Origin: Thalassospira sp. HJ
Lineage (GTDB): Bacteria > Pseudomonadota > Alphaproteobacteria > Rhodospirillales > Thalassospiraceae
Direction of reading: 5' to 3'
Length of the DNA: 64,000 nt
Assembly: GCF_000948415.1 (NCBI RefSeq)
Contig: NZ_JYII01000010.1
Coordinates: forward strand, 124,001-188,000
This document shows, piece after piece, positions 57,411 through 64,000 of this stretch. The position numbers and the translations under genes were made by a program. Each line of letters begins with the position of its first letter. The first letter of the stretch is position 1. The notes below the pieces were generated by a model, which saw nothing but the letters and a program-made list of their open reading frames with translations, made no database searches and was not told where the DNA came from.

Positions 57411-58307
57411 ATGACTAGGAAAATAGGGTACGCCAGAGTTTCAACAACAGAGCAATCAACCGATGCTCAAGTAGAGGCGTTGTATGATGCTGGATGTGAT
57501 CTTGTTTTTTCTGAGAATGTATCTGGCGCGAAAAAAGATAGGGTTAGGTTAAGAGATGCAATCGCGCATGTTGGTCAAGGAGATCAGCTTGTTGTTGTTA
57601 AGATTGATCGCCTTGCTCGATCCCTTACAGATCTGTTGCAGATCGTTTCTAAGTTGCTGAGTAATGGAGGCCACTTCGTCAGTTTATCTGATCCGATAGA
57701 TACATCTTCGGCGCAAGGTACTCTCATGTTGCAGATTTTGGGCTCATTTGCTGAGTTCGAAAGAGCTTTAGTAAGTGAGCGAACAAAACTGGGCCTCCAA
57801 AAAGCGCGTCAGGCCGGAAGGGTAGGTGGTAACCCAAAGCTAAAATCACGAGAACCCGATGCGATTGCTCGTGTATCAAGGCAAAGAGAGCAGAGTTACT
57901 TTGCGGCGTTAAATTCTTCAGCTCACATTTGGGTTCCTATCGTTAGAAAGTATCGTCCCCGTTACGCGTGGAACGTCGTAGCTGGCATAGTTAATGGGGC
58001 TGAGAAAGAAGGTACATGGACTGGAGAGAGGTTGAGAAGGGCTTCTAAGTGTTTCGTCAGGGAAGGATTTTTGAGACCAGATGTTCTCAGTCGATCTGGG
58101 AGAACTAGCATGGAGCCATCTAAGGTCACGATGCAGATCGCCGGCATGCTGAGTATCCAACCGTCCCTTACACTCAAAGAGATTTCAGAGAAGCTGGATC
58201 GCGCTAAATTGATGCCCCCACGCAGCTTAGCTGGTTGGTCTCAGTCGTCCGTGCGATCTGAGATTCTAAAGGCTATTGAAATTGGATTAGTTGAAGAGTG
58301 GAAGTGA
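57411..58307 (+). CDS. Serine recombinase (resolvase) with C-terminal extension
   Basis: 298 residues. Resolvase domain with catalytic Ser11 (GYARVSTTEQ), KIDRLARS and FERALVSERTKLGL. At about 145 the normal resolvase would end in a short HTH; here about 110 further residues follow (SAHIWVPIVRKYRPRYAW..., LSIQPSLTLKEISEKL), seemingly with helix-turn-helix-like units. It is oriented opposite to tniABQ, unlike Tn5053 tniR. Presumably resolves cointegrates after replicative insertion. AT-rich. Confidence 0.85.
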   Translation: MTRKIGYARVSTTEQSTDAQVEALYDAGCDLVFSENVSGAKKDRVRLRDAIAHVGQGDQLVVVKIDRLARSLTDLLQIVSKLLSNGGHFVSLSDPIDTSSAQGTLMLQILGSFAEFERALVSERTKLGLQKARQAGRVGGNPKLKSREPDAIARVSRQREQSYFAALNSSAHIWVPIVRKYRPRYAWNVVAGIVNGAEKEGTWTGERLRRASKCFVREGFLRPDVLSRSGRTSMEPSKVTMQIAGMLSIQPSLTLKEISEKLDRAKLMPPRSLAGWSQSSVRSEILKAIEIGLVEEWK

Positions 58308-58429
58308 TAAAATTAATTGATACTGCGTATTCTAAGGAAGCTGTGGGGCCACAGGTATGAAGGTTACATTGGTCTAGAGGCTGTTAGGTAGGTTGAAAGC
58401 GGTCAGCGAACTCAGTGGATAAGAGGTAA

Positions 58430-59698
58430 TCATTGTTTCTTTATGGTATCCCTCACTCGATTGAGTAACCTGAAAGCTATCTTCAGTTGTCGCTTGGTGC
58501 CCTCTGAAAGATCTATCCCACTCTTGCCGGATGACAGCTGTTTCTCTATCTCTTCGAGAGCTTGGCACTGTGCCAAGTTGTTTGTTTTCGGTGATCTAGT
58601 TGTTTGAGCGTGCTGCCCCTTAGGGTTCATGTACCAAAATCCCTTTGGCCATCTGACGTAAGTTACCAGTGCTACTAAGCTCTCATCTATACCGTTCTTA
58701 GTAAGGTACTGAAATAGATCATCTGTTTCTGGGTCGCCGAGGTGTTGCATTGGGTTCTTTTGCATTTCTGGGAATGCAAAGTGTCGAGTAACCAGCTCCA
58801 TGATCTTGCTTCTGATCATAATGTTACAGTCACCAAAAGTCAGATCATTCACTGAGCCAAGATATTGGAAGAGTTTAGATTTTTTCTTTTCTTTAATGAA
58901 TTCTTTGTCTTCGGGAAGAGAAAGAGACATCCCCCAAAGATTGATAAAATCTTGGAGTGTGTACTGAATTTGATAAGAGTTGCCTGGCCCACCTAGTTTT
59001 TCAGGAAGCCTATTTTTCTGTATAGCCTCGATCAATGCCTCTTCGACGCCATGAGTAGTCAAAATTTCGTCCTTGTATTGCTCTGTGGGGTGTTCACAGC
59101 AAAGCTTCTTACAGAGACTACAACCAAATTTTGTTGCGTAATCCCCCTTGCTTTGCGGGAGTGCTTCAACCTTCTGGAACGGAGATGCAGGGTAGCATTC
59201 TGGTAAAGCCGGGCAGGTGTCGTACAGGTACACTTTATGGCGACGGCATTTCGTTATCAGTGACAGAGCCCATTCGATCTTTAGATAGTTTTCACCGGAT
59301 TTTTGGATCTGCTCACTCAAGCATATTGGGCAGTATGTGGGGCATGACTCAATTACATAATCGTTACGATGGGGAGATCTATTTACGTACTTGACTCCGA
59401 GAAACATGAAGTCTCGTAAGCGGGGGTACTTCGCTTTAAGGGTTTGTTCACGCAAGTATGCTGAGGAATATCCTGTTAATCGACTGATGCATTCAAGCAT
59501 CTGATCACTTGGATTGACATCTATTAAATTTATAGGTCTGCTAGATCTCTCGCAGTACCTTGCTATGTATTCATCAGTAATTGGTCGAAGCTGATTCGAT
59601 ATGAAGTCCGGAGCATAATAGTATCTTTCTATTCTTTTGAGCCAAGAGGACAATAATTCATCGTCATGCTTTTCGAGAAGGTAGGGGACTGGGCTCAT
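58430..59698 (-). CDS. tniQ: TniQ family protein
   Basis: 422 residues. N-terminal TniQ domain with zinc-binding cysteines Cys119/Cys123/Cys126 (ESCPTYCPIC) and a second set Cys151, His154, Cys162 (KCRRHKVYLYDTCP), and a third cluster CSLCKKLCCEH near 195. TniQ/TnsD-like proteins select targets and stimulate the TniA-TniB machine. Seven bases from tniB; transcribed tniA-tniB-tniQ. Confidence 0.92.
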   Translation of the reverse strand: MSPVPYLLEKHDDELLSSWLKRIERYYYAPDFISNQLRPITDEYIARYCERSSRPINLIDVNPSDQMLECISRLTGYSSAYLREQTLKAKYPRLRDFMFLGVKYVNRSPHRNDYVIESCPTYCPICLSEQIQKSGENYLKIEWALSLITKCRRHKVYLYDTCPALPECYPASPFQKVEALPQSKGDYATKFGCSLCKKLCCEHPTEQYKDEILTTHGVEEALIEAIQKNRLPEKLGGPGNSYQIQYTLQDFINLWGMSLSLPEDKEFIKEKKKSKLFQYLGSVNDLTFGDCNIMIRSKIMELVTRHFAFPEMQKNPMQHLGDPETDDLFQYLTKNGIDESLVALVTYVRWPKGFWYMNPKGQHAQTTRSPKTNNLAQCQALEEIEKQLSSGKSGIDLSEGTKRQLKIAFRLLNRVRDTIKKQ

Positions 59699-59704
59699 GC
59701 TTAT

Positions 59705-60592
59705 TTAGACCCCCATGGAGGCTAGGGGCATAGCTTTAGAATTCCTGATGTCTTTAAGCAGGATTTGCTCAGTGCCGTTAAGAATAGCTTGGCAGGCCAG
59801 GTCTTCTATAAATCGAAATATGCGAACTGTTATTCCGTCCGTTCGCTCGAGTATCAACTGTCGAGCTTTCGCGGTTCCTAGATCAGATGGTTTTCTTAAA
59901 GGCAATGTCGAGCTGATAGTCTCGATCAAGCCAGCAAAATCTTTTCCTTCTTTCCATGTTGGAAGTTCCACGGCTTCGAACCTATCCGCAAGTTGTTGAT
60001 CTCGGCATAATGCAGACAGCGATTCACGGGTCCCAGCGCAAACGATTGGAACACGAAGATCGTTGGTCAGATATCTTATGGTGTTGAATATCAGCATCTG
60101 TTGTCGCGGTGTTCCTGCCAACACAGCATGGATTTCATCAATGAGAATGATTTTGGTTCCTCTGTCGACCAAGATCTTGCGTGCGAGTGAAACCAAAGTG
60201 TTTGTCGTCCCGTAAACAGGGTGTGGTGCTTCTAGTGCCGAAAGTAGTTGCCGGTAGAACCGCTTCTCTTCAGGTACTACTGGCATCTGGAAGCTCACTA
60301 CAGGGTTGGGAGGAGGAGGCTCGTTTGGGATGATTTTGTCATGACTTTTCAAGAATTTTTTCAATATCAGTGTTTTGCCCACGCCAGGCTTCCCGTACAA
60401 AAGTAAGCATGGCATCCTGCTTCTGGTCGGGTAATTTATAAGGTTTTCCAATTTTTCGAGCGCGAATGCGGCTTGGGGGTATTTTATGAATTTCTCAGTT
60501 TGTATTCGATGAATCCTCTCTGAATTTGGCTCATTTACTAGTGCTTGGTATAGTGGGTGCACGTGATCGTATTCAGTGGCTAAAGCGTCCAT
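59705..60592 (-). CDS. tniB: Transposition AAA+ ATPase TniB
   Basis: 295 residues from ATG 60592 (GGAG upstream; 60613 would overlap tniA). Walker A GKPGVGKT (67-74), Walker B IILIDEIHA (about 148-156), sensor TRES-like CAGTRESL. TnsC-like ATPase that couples target choice to the transposase. It directly abuts the tniA stop (TGATATG). Confidence 0.93.
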   Translation of the reverse strand: MDALATEYDHVHPLYQALVNEPNSERIHRIQTEKFIKYPQAAFALEKLENLINYPTRSRMPCLLLYGKPGVGKTLILKKFLKSHDKIIPNEPPPPNPVVSFQMPVVPEEKRFYRQLLSALEAPHPVYGTTNTLVSLARKILVDRGTKIILIDEIHAVLAGTPRQQMLIFNTIRYLTNDLRVPIVCAGTRESLSALCRDQQLADRFEAVELPTWKEGKDFAGLIETISSTLPLRKPSDLGTAKARQLILERTDGITVRIFRFIEDLACQAILNGTEQILLKDIRNSKAMPLASMGV

Positions 60593-60593
60593 A

Positions 60594-62270
60594 TCACCAC
60601 TCCTCCACGTCAAATAATTTTATGGGCTTAGCATCTTCTTGTGATGCCTCGACTTCCGATTGTTCATCGGTGGAACTTTGTTGCTCTGGTTTCGGCTGAA
60701 AGCGACTTAACTGGTTCTGACGGATCCCCAGTTTGGCGGCATTAACGCGCATCTTTTTTGTTAGTTTTGAAGCCTTGCTTAGGACCTTTTTTTGCTCATC
60801 AATCGCCCGGTAAATTGTCTCTTCGTCAATCTGCTCTAAACCCTTCTTTCTTAGGGCTTTGAGAGCAGCCTTGTGTTCGAAAAGAGAGAGTTTTGGACGG
60901 CCAGAGTGGGCCTGAGGTATGTCGTAAATTTCGCCATCTGGAGCTGTATAGTACAACTTTGATATGTCTCGCGGGTCATATCGAATAATTATCTTGGAGC
61001 CAATCGGTGTTCGTGGAGAATATAGGATATCTGCCCTGTAAAATGTCTTGAATAGCTCGATGCCTTCCTTTCGCAGAGTTCTCTCTTCAACGGGGAGAAA
61101 CGAAACGAAGAATTTAAAAGAATCTGTAGGGATGTTTCGAAGCGTTTCTTTGGTGCTTGTATGATCAAGAAACTTTGATATTGGGGGTTCTGAGATAGAT
61201 CGATGAATCTTGTTGTTATAAATTATAATTTGCAAAACGAGCCATTTCTCGAACTCATCGAAGCTAAGGGTTGCCCTCGCTTCAGAGGGGTACTCTCCTC
61301 TGTCTTTGACGTTAGAAAAAGTCGTACCAGGTAGTAGGTGGACCTCTCCCATTATTGTGCCGATTAATCGCTCTATGTGACCACCGAAATGCGGCTTGCC
61401 AGGGGGGCGAAAAATCAAATTGATTCGATATTGAACACATCCAAGTTGGAGTGCTTTACCTCTGAAGTCCTTGCCATTGTCATGATGACCATTCTCATAA
61501 AAACCGTGACAGGGCCAATTGAACTGGTCATCAATTCCCAGTCTAGCTAGGGTGTCCTGTTTTGGCAGAATAGTATTTGTCACTGCCATTGCAACAGTCG
61601 TGGAGGACGGTGAATCTAAACCAGCGTAGTAGCCAACAATGCAACGACTATAGATATCTACAGCGAGTGTTACCCAAGGTCTTCTCAGTGCAGTTCGATC
61701 AAAACTATCTACAATAAGTACGTCACACAGAGTGTGGTCAAACTGGACAATTTGCATTGGATAATCGGCGACATACGGCTTTTTAATCGGCGTACTGAGG
61801 TGCTTTCCTTTTTTGGGGCCATGCTTCAGTTTGTTCTTAAGCTCAACACTGAGCGCATCGGCCCTTCTTCGAATAGTAGCTTTTGAAGGAACTGGCGATA
61901 TTCCCTTCTTTCTACAGCTGGATACGACTTCTTCATGTAGTTTGCTGAACTTTATTTTTGGGTGTTTGGTATAGAAGGTCTTGATGGTCTCGCTAATCGT
62001 ATCTTCTGAGTCTGGATCGAGATAGGTTCTTCCTGAAACGGGGCCTCGCCGTTTTGGCAAAAGTGTCTTTACTTCGGGTTGCTTCGTATATGCCGCTATC
62101 CAACGATAGATCATGGCTGTGGATACGCCATGTTCACTTGCTGCGAGTTCAACATGAGGCCGCATAGGGCGAGGGCGACAAATAACACTTTGAACAATTT
62201 TCGCCCGATGAGAGGCAATTTCCCAGTCTCGGAGTTCCTGGTCTATATGATCAAAACCGCCCTCAGACAT
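60594..62270 (-). CDS. tniA: DDE transposase TniA
   Basis: 558 residues. N-terminal helix-turn-helix (about 30-65), then the rve integrase core with Asp178 (QFDHTL), Asp264 (HHDNGKDF) and Glu300 (GGHIERLIG), the DD(35)E triad. C-terminal beta-barrel and tail (about 420-558). It cuts and joins the ends. First gene of the tniABQ operon. Confidence 0.95.
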   Translation of the reverse strand: MSEGGFDHIDQELRDWEIASHRAKIVQSVICRPRPMRPHVELAASEHGVSTAMIYRWIAAYTKQPEVKTLLPKRRGPVSGRTYLDPDSEDTISETIKTFYTKHPKIKFSKLHEEVVSSCRKKGISPVPSKATIRRRADALSVELKNKLKHGPKKGKHLSTPIKKPYVADYPMQIVQFDHTLCDVLIVDSFDRTALRRPWVTLAVDIYSRCIVGYYAGLDSPSSTTVAMAVTNTILPKQDTLARLGIDDQFNWPCHGFYENGHHDNGKDFRGKALQLGCVQYRINLIFRPPGKPHFGGHIERLIGTIMGEVHLLPGTTFSNVKDRGEYPSEARATLSFDEFEKWLVLQIIIYNNKIHRSISEPPISKFLDHTSTKETLRNIPTDSFKFFVSFLPVEERTLRKEGIELFKTFYRADILYSPRTPIGSKIIIRYDPRDISKLYYTAPDGEIYDIPQAHSGRPKLSLFEHKAALKALRKKGLEQIDEETIYRAIDEQKKVLSKASKLTKKMRVNAAKLGIRQNQLSRFQPKPEQQSSTDEQSEVEASQEDAKPIKLFDVEEW

Positions 62271-62529
62271 AGGTAGCTCCGAATAGATAGCTCAAACATG
62301 ATGTAATCTTAGGTTGTTTTGATTTTGTAAAAATTACTTTAATGAACGTGCGATATCTAGTGTTTGATCACGAGGGCGGGCATATAAGCACGAATTAGTA
62401 ATATCTTTTGATGCCGTTTTTGATTTTGTTTGTCGCTTTTGCCGGTCACCAATGAATGAGTTTATCGGTGTCAACTCAAATTACTTTACTTTGAAAGTAT
62501 AACGTTAGGGCGTGCGATCTACAGATTCT
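62271..62529. other. Region upstream of tniA inside the transposon
   Basis: No gene seen. It should hold the tniA promoter on the minus strand; a partial tandem (TAGCTCCGAATAGATAGCTC, about 62274-62293) is present. Strongly AT-rich. Confidence 0.3.
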
Positions 62530-62664
62530 ATGCAAGAAGACGCGTTCATGAAAATTGCTGACAATATGGGCCTGACCGAACTTCAGAGTTCCTTTGAGGG
62601 CATCTTTCACGATCTTGGTATGACCGAGCCAGACAGCAAAAATTTGGCTTTAGGGACCGATTGA
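62530..62664 (+). pseudogene. Short antitoxin-like remnant
   Basis: 44 codons: MQEDAFMKIADNMGLTELQS, then SSFEGIFHDLGMTEPDS, ending in NLALGTD. The middle resembles the N-terminus of XRE-type antitoxin/HigA-like proteins (..FEDLGF...), whose HTH would follow but is absent. A 9-bp hairpin AAGCGAAAG/CTTTCGCTT lies after it (62678-62700). Could be a broken cargo gene or a real microprotein. Confidence 0.35.
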
Positions 62665-62755
62665 AAGTTATTTGCTCAAGCGAAAGCACCACTTTCGCTT
62701 AGGTTGTCTATGCTTAATGGGTATCGACCGAATAGGCATTATATGTGTCAGGTGC

Positions 62756-62870
62756 CACAAAAGATGACATTTGACCTCTTGCGAAATCAACGCCTTAGCA
62801 TTTTCGATTGCCAGATAATTTGTCATCGATTGTCACAAAAGATGTCATTTTTCTCAAAGTGCCTTTGCCA
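62756..62870. repeat. Right-end boxes of the tni element
   Basis: CACAAAAGATGACAT (62756-62770) and CACAAAAGATGTCAT (62834-62848), 14 of 15 identical and 78 bases apart, plus TTGCGAAATC (62780-62789), which in reverse complement mirrors the left TTTTCGCA. Read inward from the end, CACTTTGAG also recurs as in the left end (ACTTTGAG). Confidence 0.5.
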
Positions 62871-63073
62871 AGGAAATTATTTGCGGACTTATTGCTCCAG
62901 ATACGTTTGCTGGTTGGGTCTTGAACCTGTCCTCATTCATACTCCGCTTGCTACTTGTTCATCCCGCAATGAAACGAGTTCATTATTTGTCACGCTTGGT
63001 TCAGAAACGCCTTGAACCAATCTCAACATCTATAGGTCCTCTGCAATCGATTGGCGGGCGAGCTCCTTCCCGC
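62871..63073. other. Flank between transposon and nos region
   Basis: No supported gene. Lower GC than the core genome. TCTCAACA at 63021-63028 is the inverse of TGTTGAGA at 57187-57194, but no target duplication accompanies it. The missing part of the Lrp gene is not seen here. Confidence 0.3.
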
Positions 63074-63087
63074 TTGACCAGTATCAA
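63074..63087. promoter_or_regulatory. FNR/NNR-type box upstream of the nos genes
   Basis: TTGAC-CAGT-ATCAA fits the FNR/DNR/NNR consensus TTGAY-N4-RTCAA. Its centre is 41.5 bases upstream of about 63122, so a class II activated start would fall at the gene start below. Low-oxygen and nitric-oxide control of nos genes is known for this family. Confidence 0.65.
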
Positions 63088-63122
63088 GGATCCAGAATCC
63101 ACAATGAAATATGAGAAGCATT

Positions 63123-63503
63123 ATGGAAAAAATGCTTCGCACATTTCTGTCTCTACTGATCGCACTGTCTCTGACGGGAACAGCCGCCGGTCAGTCTTTT
63201 CCTCAGACGGCGACGCATTTTGCAGGCACTGACCTTATCGCTATTACAATCTGTAGTGCAGACCAGACCGCCAAAACAATTTGGGTCGATCAGAACGGAA
63301 GCAAAGTTCCTGAGCCTATCGAATGCGATTGCCCTAATTGCATGCAGTGCCTGTTCGGCTCAGCATACAAACTTCCTGACACTCTTTGCTCAATCGAACT
63401 CGACCGCACCGTCATCCTGAAGATCATTCCCCTGTCATTCGACCGCACAGATGCATCCCACGCTGCACCTGCGACGGCGCGCGCGCCTCCGCACAAGGTT
63501 TGA
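63123..63503 (+). CDS. Small cysteine-containing exported protein upstream of nosR
   Basis: 126 residues from ATG 63123 (63111 and 63132 are possible). N-terminal signal peptide (about 4-24, ending ...TGTAAG). A Cys motif ECDCPNCMQC near residue 72 may bind metal or form disulphides. It resembles small proteins preceding nosR in some denitrifiers, similar to DUF2946, but this is not certain. Stop and nosR start are three bases apart. Confidence 0.6.
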   Translation: MEKMLRTFLSLLIALSLTGTAAGQSFPQTATHFAGTDLIAITICSADQTAKTIWVDQNGSKVPEPIECDCPNCMQCLFGSAYKLPDTLCSIELDRTVILKIIPLSFDRTDASHAAPATARAPPHKV

Positions 63504-63506
63504 ACC

Positions 63507-64000
63507 ATGAGTACGCCACCTCTCCCGCTTCGTCCTCAGACGGCACCCCTTCTGCACCGATCGATCTCCGGCCTATTGTGGCTTCAGATCCTGTTAGTTG
63601 CTTTTATTCTTTCCGCAATGTTGTGCGTTTCCACGGCAAATGCACAAACCAAACCTCTACTAGCACAGTTCATTGACAAGGTCCCCGCCGCATCACTAGT
63701 CGAGGGTGCAGATGACTATGGGCAGGTTCAAAATGATGTACCAGTGGTCCCCGTCCTCAAGAACGGCGACCAAATCGGCTGGGCCTTTATCACCTCTGAT
63801 TTTGTTGGCACCACCGGCTATTCCGGCAAACCGATCCATGTGATGGTTGCTGTTGACTCAAAGGCCCGGATCATCGGTGTCAAACTAGTCAAGCATTCCG
63901 AACCTATTGTTCTTATTGGCATTCCAGAAGAGCGGATCGCGTCACTCACCGAGGGATATGTCGGCTTTGATCTGGTTGCAGCAACAAAAGATGCAGACCA
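63507..64000 (+). CDS. nosR: NosR regulator of nitrous oxide reductase (5' part)
   Basis: First 164 codons only; the gene continues beyond the window. A signal-like N-terminal segment (about 18-47) leads to the periplasmic FMN-binding domain: DFVGTTGYSGKPIHVMVAVD, then VKLVKHSEPIVLIGIPEERI. NosR supports nosZ expression and electron supply to N2O reductase. With nnrU and the FNR box it points to denitrifying respiration. Confidence 0.85.
   Translation, partial: MSTPPLPLRPQTAPLLHRSISGLLWLQILLVAFILSAMLCVSTANAQTKPLLAQFIDKVPAASLVEGADDYGQVQNDVPVVPVLKNGDQIGWAFITSDFVGTTGYSGKPIHVMVAVDSKARIIGVKLVKHSEPIVLIGIPEERIASLTEGYVGFDLVAATKDAD

Larger units (their letters stand above)
57187..62870. mobile_element. 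Tn402/Tn5053-type transposon (tniABQ plus resolvase)
   Basis: About 5.7 kb of AT-rich DNA containing tniA, tniB, tniQ on the minus strand and a serine resolvase on the plus strand. Both ends carry repeated boxes: TTTTCGCACAAACTTTGA and TTTTCGCACTAACTCTGA at 57214-57231 and 57236-57253 (22-bp period) on the left; CACAAAAGATGACAT at 62756-62770 and CACAAAAGATGTCAT at 62834-62848 on the right. The exact termini and target duplication could not be fixed. No cargo beyond a short ORF is seen. No Cas gene is present. Confidence 0.75.

Noticed and set aside
57187-62870. CRISPR-associated transposon (CAST)
   Set aside because: TniA-TniB-TniQ also occur in CASTs, but no Cas12k, Cascade gene or CRISPR array is visible within the element.
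57187-63028. TGTTGAGA at 57187-57194 and its inverse at 63021-63028 as the true transposon ends
   Set aside because: Only 8 bp match, the distances to the end boxes differ greatly (about 20 versus 150 bases) and the flanking five bases (AGGGA, TCTAT) are not a target duplication.

Overview
The window looks like the chromosome of a marine alphaproteobacterium of the Rhodospirillales, most like Thalassospira. The reasons are a GcrA cell-cycle regulator, PhaR and PhaC-like polyhydroxyalkanoate (PHA) genes, a BamF-type (DUF3035) lipoprotein, nnrU and nosR denitrification genes, PomA/MotP-type flagellar motor genes and moderately high-GC codon use. The genus is inferred from gene content and protein character; no database search was possible.

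Layout. 1-2934 is the end of a polyamine ABC operon (potA end, potB, potC, potD), followed by a nitrilase-family amidase, a Tat-exported nicotinamidase-like hydrolase, a ketopantoate reductase and a DMT exporter. 6997-9767 holds an AraC regulator and two small paralogous orphan genes that share upstream direct repeats. 9793-14674 has a divergent AraC/MFS pair, cpdB and gcrA. 14873-24882 is a mixed housekeeping stretch (NnrU, a degenerate B12-like domain protein, Nudix, ACT, a 40-residue membrane protein, an MHYT-GGDEF-EAL protein, an M23 peptidase, a sterol-desaturase-like hydroxylase, a methyltransferase, PhaJ). 25022-33041 is ribF, ileS, lspA, bamF and two M16 peptidase genes. 33081-34076 is an isolated AT-rich gene with a deoxyribosyltransferase-like domain, followed by mutL. 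36678-39926 is motA-motB plus a pseudo-receiver/pentapeptide protein. 41438-48070 covers metal handling: a Fur-box-preceded siderophore-interacting protein, a TroABCD-like metal ABC importer and its divergent MntR. 48155-51506 is tRNA-Ser, rplU, rpmA, obgE and proB. 52875-55942 is a PHA locus. 57187 to about 62870 is a Tn402/Tn5053-type transposon (tniA, tniB, tniQ, serine resolvase) in AT-rich DNA next to an Lrp-gene remnant. The window ends in the start of a nos operon behind an FNR/NNR-type box.

The least explained structures are: (1) two copies, 24037-24305 and 53695-53960, of a roughly 268-bp element with long terminal inverted repeats and internal arms whose paired bases differ between copies in a compensatory way; (2) the AraC-linked orphan paralogue pair with shared operator-like repeats at 8168-9076; (3) the transposon with its opposed, C-terminally extended resolvase and shared boxes at both ends; and (4) the pseudo-receiver/pentapeptide protein in the motor operon.

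Calls rest on reading translated motifs and DNA by eye. Starts were moved where a better ribosome binding site or the family N-terminus supports it.
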